The notes under the pieces were generated by a model. The model was not told the origin of the DNA. It made no database searches and saw only the letters and a program-made list of their open reading frames with translations. From Micrococcales bacterium 31B (GTDB taxonomy: Bacteria > Actinomycetota > Actinomycetes > Actinomycetales > Dermabacteraceae), in the NCBI GenBank assembly GCA_022803075.1, contig JAFFTF010000010.1:60692-118247 (forward strand): a DNA stretch of 57,556 nucleotides, written 5' to 3'. The translations under genes and the position numbers were made by a program. The stretch's first letter is position 1. Each line of letters begins with the position of its first letter. Positions 1 through 8,047 of the stretch are shown one piece after another.

Positions 1-218
1 ACGGGGCCGGTCGCCGTGCGCCCGGCTGCCTTGGCGGCAACGTTGGCGGCGGGAGCCGTCGAGTTGGGCTTGTAGTCGGCGAAGAAATCCCACCAAATAC
101 GGTCAACACTATTGCGATCTTTGAGGAACTGGTCGTAAAGGTCGTCTACGAGCCATTCGTTGGTGCCGAAGTCCTCTGGTGTGGGCAACGCTGGGTTGCC
201 GGGTGTCTGCTGTGACAC
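1..218 (-). CDS. kgd: 2-oxoglutarate decarboxylase/dehydrogenase E1 (Kgd/OdhA type), N-terminal fragment
   Basis: Only the first 72 codons are in the window; the gene runs off the left edge. The minus-strand product starts MSQQTPGNPALPTPEDFGTN and continues with NEWLVDDLYDQFLKD and a WWDFFADYKP motif. This matches the N-terminal segment of actinobacterial multifunctional 2-oxoglutarate decarboxylase/dehydrogenase (TCA cycle, cytosolic). The start is the GTG at 218, with AGAGG about 11 nt upstream; an Ala/Thr-rich linker follows, as expected before the acyltransferase-like domain. The 228 bp between it and the kinase gene upstream (219-446) hold an AT-rich stretch near 235-285 that may carry the promoter, but I see no convincing -35/-10 pair there. 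Family identity is confident; domain completeness cannot be judged. Confidence 0.88.
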   Translation of the reverse strand, partial: MSQQTPGNPALPTPEDFGTNEWLVDDLYDQFLKDRNSVDRIWWDFFADYKPNSTAPAANVAAKAAGRTATGP

Positions 219-446
219 TGGTCGATTCGCCTCTTCTACATGGGATTGTGAACCAATTTCGAATTCAACAATACAACTCGCCCCCCGCCTTGGGTGGTGC
301 ATATTGCGCCTCCGGGAGCCAGGTGCCTGACGTCACAGCACCCTTTGCGCAGGCTTTAAGAAACCGGGTTTTCACTGTGTTCCGCAGCATCGCGCCACGG
401 AGGCCAACGCGAGGCGGGCCCACCGCGCGTCCGAGATGACCCCCGC

Positions 447-1541
447 CTACGCGACGCGACCCGTTACCTGCCCACTCGACCCACTGCGCGGCAACCGCAG
501 CGGCAGGGAGACCCGCATCAGCGTGCCGCGGCCCGGCCCCGTGCCCGGATTCGCGTCGAGTGCCTCGACCGTGCCGCGATGCAGCCCGACGGCCCACTTG
601 GTAATGGCCAGCCCGAGGCCCGTGCCGCCGGTCGAATCGCCGCCCCGATGGAAGCGCTCAAAGACGCGCAGCTTGTCGGCGTCAGAGATGCCGGGCCCCT
701 GGTCTTCAATGTCGAAGAGCACCCTCGCGGTGGCACCCTCGCCGCGTCGATAACACCGGACGGCGATGACTCCGCCCGCGGGGGAGTGCTTCGACGCGTT
801 GTCCAGCAGGTTTGCGATCACCTGGTGCAGCCGCGCGGGGTCGGCCATCACGGTGAGGTCCTGGGGCGCGATGTCGACGTTCCAGTACACGTGGTGGCCC
901 TGGGTGCGCGACACGAGCCGCGCCGCATCGACGGCCTCGTGCACAAACGGGGTGAGTTCGAGCAGTTCGGGCTCGAACGGGACCACGCCGGCCTCGAGCC
1001 GCGACAGATCGAGGAGCTGCCGCACCAGCTGGCCGAGCCGCTCCGTTTGGGCGAGCGCGGTCTTGAGTTCCTCCGAATCCGGCTCCGTCACGCCATCCAC
1101 GATGTTTTCCAACTGGGCCTGCAGCGCCGCCACGGGAGTGCGCAACTCGTGCGAGACGTTGGCGACGAGCTCGCGGCGCATCTGCTCCACCTGGCCCAGG
1201 TCTGCCGCCATGGTGTTAAACGCGCGCGCCAACTGGCCGACCTCGTCTTCGCTCGTGGCCCGCACGCGAATGGAGTAGTCGCCTCGCGCCATGCGCCCCG
1301 CGGCGTCGGTCATCTCTCGCAGGGGGCTCGTCATGCCACGGGCGAGAATCTGGGTGAGCAGCAGCCCCGCAAGCAGCGCGATGGGCAGGGTGTAGCGCGG
1401 GCCCACGTGTTCGCGCAGACCCACCCACACGACGAGGCAGGCCACCGTCACGGCGCTCGCGACCAGCACGCCCAACTTGATTTTGATCGACTTGAGCGGG
1501 TCGAGGGGACGCAAACCCGTCGACCAGGAACTTCGCTTCAC
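447..1541 (-). CDS. Sensor histidine kinase (HAMP, HisKA, HATPase)
   Basis: Membrane histidine kinase of 364 aa, partner of the regulator whose gene ends 13 nt upstream. Two hydrophobic segments (about residues 23-42 and 50-67) are separated by only about seven residues, so there is essentially no extracytoplasmic sensor domain. A HAMP region follows (about 68-120), then the H-box VSHELRTP with phosphoacceptor His131, an N-box (LLDNASKHS), G1 (DQGPGISD) and G2 (GTGLGLAITKWA). The layout suggests sensing within or near the membrane. It is co-transcribed with the upstream regulator and followed after a 228 bp gap by kgd. The signal is unknown; no specific family name can be assigned. Confidence 0.9.
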   Translation of the reverse strand: MKRSSWSTGLRPLDPLKSIKIKLGVLVASAVTVACLVVWVGLREHVGPRYTLPIALLAGLLLTQILARGMTSPLREMTDAAGRMARGDYSIRVRATSEDEVGQLARAFNTMAADLGQVEQMRRELVANVSHELRTPVAALQAQLENIVDGVTEPDSEELKTALAQTERLGQLVRQLLDLSRLEAGVVPFEPELLELTPFVHEAVDAARLVSRTQGHHVYWNVDIAPQDLTVMADPARLHQVIANLLDNASKHSPAGGVIAVRCYRRGEGATARVLFDIEDQGPGISDADKLRVFERFHRGGDSTGGTGLGLAITKWAVGLHRGTVEALDANPGTGPGRGTLMRVSLPLRLPRSGSSGQVTGRVA

Positions 1542-1554
1542 GGTGCCCAGCCGC

Positions 1555-2310
1555 CTAGGCGCTCGGCGCGACCGGTTCGAGCGCGTAGCCCACGCCGTGT
1601 ACGGTGCGAATCAAGTCGGCACCCAACTTTCGCCGCAGCGCCTTAACGTGGCTGTCCACGGTGCGGGTGCCCGTGGCGTCCACCCAGTCCCACACCTCTG
1701 CGAGCAGGTTTTCGCGCGTCAGCACCGTGCGAGGGGTCGCCGCGAGGCATACCAGCAGGTCGAACTCCGTGGGGGTGAGGTGAATCTCTCGGTCTCCGCG
1801 GCGCACGCGACGCTGCCCGCGGTCGACATTGAGGTCGCCGAGGGTCAGCACGCTGGCCTCTGCGGCGGGTGCGGCGCTGTTGAGGGCCTCGGCGCGCTGC
1901 ACACGACGCAGCAGAGCCTTCAGGCGGGCTACCAACTCGCGCACCGAGAACGGTTTGGTCATGTAGTCGTCGGCGCCAACGCCGAGGCCGACAAGCATGT
2001 CGGTTTCGTCGTCGCGCGCGGTAAGCATCAGCACGGGGAGTGGATTTTCGGCCTGGATGCGGCGGCACACCTCGAGGCCATCGAAACCGGGCAGCATCAC
2101 GTCAAGGACGACGACGTGGGGGCGCAATTGTGCGGCGAGGGCCACGCCCTGGGGTCCGTCGGAGGCGATGTGCACCGTCCACCCCTCGGATTCCAGGCGG
2201 CTCTGAATCGCCTGCGCGATGGCGGCCTCGTCTTCAACGACAAGAACGGTGATGTCATGCGAGCCGGCGGCACCGCCGCCGGTGTCGGGGCTGTTGAGCG
2301 TGGATTCCAT
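1555..2310 (-). CDS. OmpR/PhoB-family response regulator
   Basis: Product of 251 aa with an N-terminal receiver domain (about 20-135) and a C-terminal winged-helix DNA-binding domain (about 155-245). Receiver landmarks are visible: the acidic pair in VVEDE, phosphoacceptor Asp70 in VVLDVMLPG, Thr97 and Lys119 in YMTKPF. The C-terminal domain has the usual LTPTEFDLL and TVDSHVKALRRKL (recognition-helix) motifs. About 18 extra residues precede the receiver; the ATG at 2310 is the first in-frame start. It is the first gene of a regulator-kinase operon transcribed toward kgd. Target genes cannot be read from the sequence. Confidence 0.9.
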   Translation of the reverse strand: MESTLNSPDTGGGAAGSHDITVLVVEDEAAIAQAIQSRLESEGWTVHIASDGPQGVALAAQLRPHVVVLDVMLPGFDGLEVCRRIQAENPLPVLMLTARDDETDMLVGLGVGADDYMTKPFSVRELVARLKALLRRVQRAEALNSAAPAAEASVLTLGDLNVDRGQRRVRRGDREIHLTPTEFDLLVCLAATPRTVLTRENLLAEVWDWVDATGTRTVDSHVKALRRKLGADLIRTVHGVGYALEPVAPSA

Positions 2311-2642
2311 ACGTCGATGGTCTCACGGCGCATATGCAGCAGTCGTGAAGATTCACCGTCGATCCTGGGCAGGTTGGCGCAAAATCTAGTGCGTACTCGC
2401 AGCCCGGTTCGCCCACGCATTGTGCGCATAGTCTCCATGACTTCTTCACACCTTGCGTCCGTGCGTGCCTGAAACGCGAAATAGCCGTGGCGGGCACCGA
2501 GGTGGCTGCCCTATAGTGGAGTCACTATGAATAAACCCGCACCCGGCGACTTACGAAGGCCTTCGGGCCACATCACTCTTTCAGCAGTTAACGGAGCGCG
2601 TATGCGCGCGGTTGGCGTGACACTTCAGCGAGGTGAGCACGC
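2311..2642. other. Divergent intergenic region with promoter and short upstream frame
   Basis: About 330 bp between the divergent response regulator and the CnnM gene. On the plus strand it holds a TATAGT box (2512-2517) and a 39-codon frame beginning at 2527. No convincing promoter for the minus-strand regulator, no repeat and no RNA gene were recognised in the rest. Confidence 0.5.
2512..2517 (+). promoter_or_regulatory. Putative -10 box for the CnnM-CnnM-tsaD run
   Basis: TATAGT fits the actinobacterial TANNNT -10 consensus. Its spacing to the ATG at 2527 (9 nt) would make the transcript leaderless or nearly so for the short upstream frame. There is no good -35 hexamer at 16-18 bp. Confidence 0.4.
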
Positions 2643-2646
2643 GTGA
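2527..2646 (+). CDS. Putative 39-aa upstream reading frame, translationally coupled
   Basis: An ATG just downstream of a TATAGT box opens a 39-codon frame. Its TGA overlaps the GTG start of the next gene (GTGA, 2643-2646), the geometry of translational coupling. The peptide starts MNKPAPGDLRRPSGHITLSA and has no recognisable motif, membrane segment or codon run typical of an attenuator. It could be a leader peptide that couples translation to the CnnM gene, or chance. The downstream GTG also has its own GAGGTGAG Shine-Dalgarno inside this frame, so coupling is not required. Confidence 0.3.
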   Translation: MNKPAPGDLRRPSGHITLSAVNGARMRAVGVTLQRGEHA

Positions 2647-3992
2647 CCGAAGCGCTATTGCTCCTCGCGGGCGTTTTTCTCACCCTTTGCACCGCCGTGT
2701 TCGTCGCAGCCGAATTCTCGCTGGTGGCCCTCGACAGACACACCATCGAATCCGCCATCGAGCAGGGCGACCGCCGCGCGGTCGGTGTGCTCAAGGCGCA
2801 CAAGACCCTTTCTACGCAGCTCTCTGGCGCGCAGGTCGGCATTACCGTGTCGACCCTCCTGTTTGGTTTTGCCGTGCAGCCGCCCCTGCAGGGCCTCCTC
2901 AGCAACGCCCTCGGGGGGTCGCTTTCGGACGCCGCGGCGGCCACGTTGGCCGGTATCCTCGCGATGGCCATTGCCTACACCTTCTCCATGGTGTTCGGTG
3001 AACTGATTCCCAAGAACCTCGCGATCGCGGTTCCCCTCGCGACCGCCAAGGTGGCGGCCCCGTTGCAGCGCGGCTTCACGACCTTCATGAAGCCCTTCAT
3101 TTACGTGCTGAACGGTTCGGCTAACGGTCTCCTGCGCGCCATGGGCGTCGAACCCCAAGAAGAACTCTCGGCGGCGCGGTCTCCCGCCGAACTCGAATCT
3201 CTCGTGATGCACTCGGCCGAAGCGGGCACGCTCGACGCCGAGACGGCCGACCTGTTCACCCGTTCGCTCGACGTCTCGGCGCGCACCGCGAGCGACGTCA
3301 TGACCCATCGCGGCGCGATGCACGTCGTCGCCTACGATGACTCGGTGCAGGACCTCACGGACCTCACCCGCGCGACCGGCAAGTCGCGGTTTCCCGTGAC
3401 GGGAGACTCCATCGACGACATCATCGGTGTCGCCCAGGTGCGTTCCTGCATCGGCGTGCCGCTCACCAAGCGCGGTGAGGTGCAGGTATCGAGCATTAAG
3501 CGCCCCATCTTGCAGGTGCCCGAGTCGCTGCCCGTGCTCGACCTGCTGGAGCGACTGCGCGGCGCGGGCAGCCAGATGGCGATCGTGGTCGACGAGTACG
3601 GCGGCACCGCGGGCCTCGTGACGCTCGAAGACGTCGTCGAGGAGATCGTCGGCGAGATTTCAGACGAACACGACAGCGACGAGATTCCCGAGTGGGAGCA
3701 GTTGCCCGATGGCCGCTGGCGGGTGCAGGGCCTCGTGCGCCCCGATCAGATGGAACGGGTGATTGGCTTTGAACTGCCGGACTCCCCGGACTACGAAACC
3801 CTCGGCGGCCTCGTGATGGCCGAACTCGACCGGATTCCCGCCGTGGGCGATTCCACCGAGATCCGGGTGGGCTCGAAGAGCGTCACCCTCACGGTCGACA
3901 GCATGGACAAGATGCGTGTCTCCGCGCTGCTCGTGGCGGTGCATGACGCCCCGCACGGTGACGATAACGACAAGAAGGAGGCCAGCGCATGA
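2643..3992 (+). CDS. CnnM/HlyC-family membrane protein (DUF21, CBS pair, CorC_HlyC)
   Basis: Integral membrane protein of 449 aa from the CNNM/CorC/hemolysin-C family, implicated in divalent-cation (Mg2+/Co2+) efflux or homeostasis. The DUF21 transmembrane domain covers about 1-190 (hydrophobic segments near 3-25, 60-80, 95-120), with family motifs AAEFSLVALDR and VFGELIPKN. Two CBS domains follow (about 215-335, including VVDEYGGTAGLVTLEDVVEE), then a C-terminal CorC_HlyC domain (about 350-435). The GTG start at 2643 has a strong upstream GAGGTGAG. It overlaps the next gene, a shorter paralogue, by 4 bp. This pairing of a long and a short CnnM protein is common in actinobacteria. Confidence 0.9.
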   Translation: MTEALLLLAGVFLTLCTAVFVAAEFSLVALDRHTIESAIEQGDRRAVGVLKAHKTLSTQLSGAQVGITVSTLLFGFAVQPPLQGLLSNALGGSLSDAAAATLAGILAMAIAYTFSMVFGELIPKNLAIAVPLATAKVAAPLQRGFTTFMKPFIYVLNGSANGLLRAMGVEPQEELSAARSPAELESLVMHSAEAGTLDAETADLFTRSLDVSARTASDVMTHRGAMHVVAYDDSVQDLTDLTRATGKSRFPVTGDSIDDIIGVAQVRSCIGVPLTKRGEVQVSSIKRPILQVPESLPVLDLLERLRGAGSQMAIVVDEYGGTAGLVTLEDVVEEIVGEISDEHDSDEIPEWEQLPDGRWRVQGLVRPDQMERVIGFELPDSPDYETLGGLVMAELDRIPAVGDSTEIRVGSKSVTLTVDSMDKMRVSALLVAVHDAPHGDDNDKKEASA

Positions 3993-5068
3993 GCGAGACC
4001 ACCGCACTGTTGATCGGTGTCGCCCTGCTGATCGCCAACGGCTTCTTCGTCGGCGCCGAGTTCGCCATTATGTCCGCCCGCCGCAGCCAGCTCGAACCCC
4101 TGGCTGAAGAGGGCAAACCCGGCGCGAAGCTCGCGCTGTACGCCGTCAAGAATGTTTCGGACATGCTTGCGTGCGCCCAGTTCGGCGTCACGGTGTGTTC
4201 GGTGTCGCTCGGTGCGATTGCCGAGCCCGCGATCGCGCACCTGATTGAGCCGCTGCTCGCCAAGACTCCCCTGCCGGAGGGTGCCCTGCACCCCATCGCC
4301 TTCACTATTGCCCTGCTGATCGCCTCGTACTTCCACGTGGTGTTCGGCGAGATGATCCCGAAGAACTGGTCCATTGCGGTGCCGGTGCGCGCGGTCTTGA
4401 TTCTTGGCCCCGCCCTCGTGATCGTGGCTCGCATCATCAAACCCATCACGGCGACGATGAACGCCATCGCCAACGTGTTCCTGCGCCTCATGAACGTCAC
4501 CCCCAAGGACGAGGTCGAGGCTGCCTTCACGGCCGAGCAGGTGCGCGCCATCGTGGCCGAATCGGAGCGCGAGGGACTGCTCTCGGATTCGCAGGACCTG
4601 CTCAAGGGCACGATCGCGTTCTCGGAGCGCACCGCGAGCGAGGTGATGGTGCCCCTCGATAAGGTGCTCACCATTACGTTCAGCACGACGGTGGCCGAGG
4701 TCGAGGCGCTCGTATCGCGCTCCGGGTATTCGCGTCTCGTCATCGAGAACGACGCCCACGATCTCGCCGGCTACCTGCACATTAAGGATGTCTTGCAGGC
4801 GGCCACGGCGGACCCTGCCGACTTCGATAAACCGATCAACGCGGGCAAGACGCGTCCGCTCGTTTCGGTGTACTCGGACGACAACGTCGACTCGGCCCTC
4901 AAGCGCATGCAGCGCGCGGGGGCGCACCTCGCGGGCGTCAGCGATGAGCACGGTAAGCGAGTGGGTGTGCTCTTCTTGGAGGACATCGTCGAGCAGATCG
5001 TGGGCACCGTCACCGACGCCGAGCAGGCGGGTCGTTTGGGCCGCCAGAGCAGGATGCTCGGCAACTGA
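3989..5068 (+). CDS. CnnM/HlyC-family membrane protein, short form without CorC domain
   Basis: Paralogue of the preceding gene, 359 aa, starting inside its stop codon (ATGA overlap at 3989-3992), so the two are almost certainly co-translated. It has the DUF21 domain (ANGFFVGAEFAIMSARRSQ near the N-terminus; VFGEMIPKNW around 115-125) and a CBS pair (about 205-335, ending LEDIVEQIVGTVTD). The protein stops about 20 residues after the second CBS domain, so the C-terminal CorC_HlyC domain of its neighbour is absent. A heteromeric transporter or a regulatory subunit is a reasonable inference. tsaD follows 14 bp downstream. Confidence 0.88.
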   Translation: MSETTALLIGVALLIANGFFVGAEFAIMSARRSQLEPLAEEGKPGAKLALYAVKNVSDMLACAQFGVTVCSVSLGAIAEPAIAHLIEPLLAKTPLPEGALHPIAFTIALLIASYFHVVFGEMIPKNWSIAVPVRAVLILGPALVIVARIIKPITATMNAIANVFLRLMNVTPKDEVEAAFTAEQVRAIVAESEREGLLSDSQDLLKGTIAFSERTASEVMVPLDKVLTITFSTTVAEVEALVSRSGYSRLVIENDAHDLAGYLHIKDVLQAATADPADFDKPINAGKTRPLVSVYSDDNVDSALKRMQRAGAHLAGVSDEHGKRVGVLFLEDIVEQIVGTVTDAEQAGRLGRQSRMLGN

Positions 5069-5082
5069 TTTAGCATGGAACC

Positions 5083-6141
5083 ATGCATTCTCCTGTGGTT
5101 CTTGGTGTCGAGTCGTCGTGTGACGAGACGGGCATTGGCATCGTCTCTGAGGGTGAGTTGATTGGTGAGGCGCTCGCGTCGTCGGCTCCCGAGCATGCGC
5201 GCTTTGGCGGCGTCGTGCCCGAGATCGCGGCGCGCGCCCACCTCGAGGCGGTGGTGCCGACCATCGAGCGTTCCCTGGACGCCGCGGGGCTGAGTTTGGG
5301 CGACATTACCCACGTGGCCGCGACCTCCGGGCCCGGCCTGGCGACGGCGGTGCACGTGGGCCTCGCGTCGGCGAAGGCCCTCGCGTGGGCCCTGGATGTG
5401 CCGCTCTACGGGGTGCATCACCTCGCGGGTCACGCCGCGGCCGACACCCTCGACCATGGGCCCCTGCCCGAGCGGTCGATGGTGCTGATCGTCTCGGGCG
5501 GGCACACGTCGATTCTGAAGGTCGGCGATCTCGCGGTGGACCGCATCGAGCATCTTGGAGACACGCTCGATGACGCCGCGGGGGAGGCGTTCGACAAGGT
5601 GGCGCGGCTGCTGGGGCTCGGGTATCCGGGCGGTCCCGTGATCGGGCGGGTGGCCGTGGACGGCGACCCGACGGCGTTTGATTTTCCGCGGGCCCTGCGG
5701 GGCGGGGGAGAGCATGCGTTCGCGTTCTCGTTCAGCGGCCTGAAGACCGCGGTGGCGCGGCAGGTGGAGCGACTGCAGTTTCTCGGGGCGGGCCCCGACG
5801 ACCTGCCGGTCGCGGACCTCGCGGCGTCCTTTCAAGAGGCCGTCGTCGACGTGCTGCTCATGAAGGCGCTCAAGGCCTGCAAGCTGCACAAGATTTCGAC
5901 CCTCGTGATCGTGGGCGGAGTCGCCGCCAACGCACGCTTGCGGGAGGCGGCGCAGGTGCGGTGCGATCGCGCGGGCATCGAGTTGCGCGTGCCGCGGCCG
6001 TCGCTCTGCACTGACAACGGTGCGATGATTGCTGCGATCGGCGATCTGCTGGTGCGCGCGGGCGGCAGGGCGAACACGCTCGCTCTCTCGCCGGACCCGT
6101 CTGCCGTGCTGCATCAGTCGCAGTTGCCCGCCCTGGTTTGA
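5083..6141 (+). CDS. tsaD: tRNA N6-adenosine threonylcarbamoyltransferase TsaD
   Basis: Protein of 352 aa that transfers the threonylcarbamoyl group to A37 of ANN-decoding tRNAs (t6A). Visible motifs are the N-terminal GVESSCDET, the metal-binding HxxxH within VHHLAGH (His113 and His117), the nucleotide-binding VSGGHTSI, FSFSGLKTA and the C-terminal VGGVAANARLR and CTDNGAMI. The length is typical. The ATG at 5083 follows the CnnM stop by 14 bp. The usual actinobacterial partners tsaB, rimI and tsaE are not adjacent, so those subunits must be encoded elsewhere. Confidence 0.96.
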   Translation: MHSPVVLGVESSCDETGIGIVSEGELIGEALASSAPEHARFGGVVPEIAARAHLEAVVPTIERSLDAAGLSLGDITHVAATSGPGLATAVHVGLASAKALAWALDVPLYGVHHLAGHAAADTLDHGPLPERSMVLIVSGGHTSILKVGDLAVDRIEHLGDTLDDAAGEAFDKVARLLGLGYPGGPVIGRVAVDGDPTAFDFPRALRGGGEHAFAFSFSGLKTAVARQVERLQFLGAGPDDLPVADLAASFQEAVVDVLLMKALKACKLHKISTLVIVGGVAANARLREAAQVRCDRAGIELRVPRPSLCTDNGAMIAAIGDLLVRAGGRANTLALSPDPSAVLHQSQLPALV

Positions 6142-6253
6142 CGCTCTCGCGTGCGCTAGGTCTCGCTCGACGCCCCTTGGGCGGTGACGCGCGGCAGGTG
6201 AAGATGCTGATATTCTTTTCACGGTTCGCCGCGCACTGCGCGAAGAACACCCC

Positions 6254-6326
6254 GCCTTCGTAGCTCAGGGGATAGAGCGGCTGCCTCCGGAGCAGCAGGT
6301 CGTAGGTTCGAATCCTATCGAGGGCA
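6254..6326 (+). tRNA. tRNA-Arg (anticodon CCG)
   Basis: A 73-nt cloverleaf. The acceptor stem GCCTTCG pairs with CGAGGGC (one T-G), the D stem is GCTC/GAGC, the anticodon stem GCTGC/GCAGC holds loop CTCCGGA with CCG at positions 34-36 (reads CGG), and the T arm contains GGTTCGAATCC. The discriminator is A; CCA is not encoded. It is followed by a clear intrinsic terminator. Confidence 0.95.
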
Positions 6327-6331
6327 CTTGT

Positions 6332-6360
6332 GGTCACGCGTGTTCGCGTGGCCATTTTTT
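6332..6360 (+). terminator. Rho-independent terminator after tRNA-Arg
   Basis: GGTCACGCG, loop TGTT, CGCGTGGCC forms a 9-bp stem with one G-T pair, followed directly by ATTTTTT. It lies 6 nt past the tRNA. Confidence 0.85.
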
Positions 6361-6461
6361 CGTCCGTGCCCGGCCGGTTTCCGCCCGAAAACCGAGCCGC
6401 ACGCGGGCACCGCGGGTATCCTCGGCTCCCTCGTGCACGTGCCCAGACCGCTGGAGGAACC

Positions 6462-7022
6462 GTGAAACGTGACGACACTCCCACCGTGACCCCCACCCCG
6501 CCGGACCCCGTGATTGTGGACGCCATCGCGGCCCCCCTGGCCGCGTCGCTGCACCGCCAGGGTGGCCGGGCTCGCCTCACGCTGTCGCGGGAACTCCCGC
6601 ACGCACCCGAGGCCCTGTGGGCCCTGCTGACGCGGCCCGAGCGACTCTCGCTATGGTCGCCCATCGTGCCCGATCGACCGCTCGATAGCGTCGGGCCGGC
6701 GCTGAGCCGCGAGAACCCGGGGGAGGCGCCAACGCGGGCCGACGTGACCGCAGTGGAACCGGGCGTCCGGCTCACCCACCACTGGGGTGACGACGTGCTG
6801 ACGTGGACCGTGACCCCGGGCGCGTCGGGTGCGTGGCTCGAGCTGAGCCAAGACTGCGCGGACCCGCTGACGGCGCCGGACCTCGCCGCCGGGTGGCGCG
6901 TGTGCCTGGGCAGGCTCGCGGAGGAGGACGGGGCGGAGCGGGAGCGCCCCACCGGCATGCGCGCGCTGGCGTATGGCTGGAGCGGGCTGCGCGAGGAGTA
7001 TGTGGCAGGGCTGGGCGAGTAG
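6462..7022 (+). CDS. SRPBCC-superfamily (START/AHSA1-like) protein
   Basis: Protein of about 186 aa starting at a GTG with GGAGG 5 nt upstream; longer in-frame readings would begin inside the tRNA terminator. The N-terminal 30 residues are Pro/Thr-rich. The region around LSRELPHAPEALWALLTRPE, with RLSLWSP, is the typical beginning of an SRPBCC/polyketide-cyclase-like fold, and LTHHWGDDVLTWTVTP and WLELSQD fit its beta-sheet. No catalytic residues can be named; such proteins bind hydrophobic ligands or act as stress-related co-factors. It stands alone between the tRNA and a methyltransferase gene. Confidence 0.65.
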   Translation: MKRDDTPTVTPTPPDPVIVDAIAAPLAASLHRQGGRARLTLSRELPHAPEALWALLTRPERLSLWSPIVPDRPLDSVGPALSRENPGEAPTRADVTAVEPGVRLTHHWGDDVLTWTVTPGASGAWLELSQDCADPLTAPDLAAGWRVCLGRLAEEDGAERERPTGMRALAYGWSGLREEYVAGLGE

Positions 7023-7154
7023 CGTGATTCGCGTAACGTGCAATACTCTGACCGGCGTGATTGTGGCGCCATATGTCCGCGATTTGGGCAGAATGGTCGT
7101 TATGCGGTATGTTAACGGACGGATAAGGCAGCTTCATCCCGTGGAAGGAACCCG

Positions 7155-7811
7155 GTGGCCACCCTCATGCATAAAACCTCCAGCGAGCGTAAGGTCGCCC
7201 CGGTGCACTACTGGGAAGCGAAGTACGCTGCGACGGACCGCACGTGGTCTGGCAAGCCCAATCAAGTGCTGATTGATCTGGCCAGCACCCTGAAGCCGGG
7301 TCGCGCGCTCGACCTGGGCTGCGGTGAGGGTAGCGATTCGATCTGGTTGGCAAACCTCGGCTGGCGAGTGACGGGCATCGACATTTCGGCCACCGCGACC
7401 GCCCGCGCGACGGCCGCCGTACACGACTCCGGCCTCTCCGCGAGCCGCGTCGAATTTGTGACGCAGGACCTCAGCACGTGGCACCCCGTCACCACGTACG
7501 GGCTGATTACCTGTTGCTTCTTGCAGTCGCCCGTAGAACTTGAGCGCGAGGCGATCTTGAGCCGCGCGGCCTCGGCCGTCGCGCCCGGTGGACATCTTTT
7601 GGTGGTGGCACATGCCGCCCCGCCGCCGTGGTCGAACCTCGCCCACGGCGACCACGATTTTCCCACTCCCGAGGGCGACCTCGCTGCGCTGGCGATCGAC
7701 CCCTCCGAGTGGGAGATTCTCGTGTCCGAGGTGCGCGAGCGTGAGGTGACCGACCCCGAGGGCAACCCCGCCGTGCTGCTAGACTCCGTGGTGTTTCTCA
7801 GCCGTCGCTAG
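7155..7811 (+). CDS. Class I SAM-dependent methyltransferase
   Basis: Product of 218 aa from a GTG preceded by GGAAGG at good spacing. Motif I is clear (ALDLGCGEGSDS, about residues 51-62), followed by the acidic residue of strand 2 (VTGIDIS) and a motif near 95-105 (VEFVTQDLS) contributing to SAM binding. The N-terminal YWEAKYAATDRTWSGKPNQ resembles small actinobacterial methyltransferases sometimes annotated as tellurite-resistance-like. The substrate is unknown. It is monocistronic as far as can be seen; the 230 bp downstream, before murA, hold no convincing gene. Confidence 0.8.
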   Translation: MATLMHKTSSERKVAPVHYWEAKYAATDRTWSGKPNQVLIDLASTLKPGRALDLGCGEGSDSIWLANLGWRVTGIDISATATARATAAVHDSGLSASRVEFVTQDLSTWHPVTTYGLITCCFLQSPVELEREAILSRAASAVAPGGHLLVVAHAAPPPWSNLAHGDHDFPTPEGDLAALAIDPSEWEILVSEVREREVTDPEGNPAVLLDSVVFLSRR

Positions 7812-8047
7812 TCGGCGGAGCGGGCGCATTCTGGACGCCGCGGGGCCCGTACCCTGCGCACCCCTCGCCCCGGCAGCCTTTCGAATGCGCAACGCGATTG
7901 CGGCGCGCGCATTACCATGGTTAGCAGTAAATACGCAGGACCTGGCATTAAGAAACTCACGCCGGGCCGACACTCCAAAACGCGAGTACTGCATCGCTCG
8001 CGGGGTATCGTGGGTCCCTAAGACTTATTGAGATCATTGGGAATGTG

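Noticed and set aside
6330-6461. N-terminal extension of the SRPBCC gene to 6330
   Set aside because: It would start inside the tRNA terminator; the GTG at 6462 has a strong Shine-Dalgarno.
7917-8021. A 34-codon basic frame upstream of murA
   Set aside because: No Shine-Dalgarno, no leaderless promoter spacing and no similarity to a known small ribosomal protein; probably chance.
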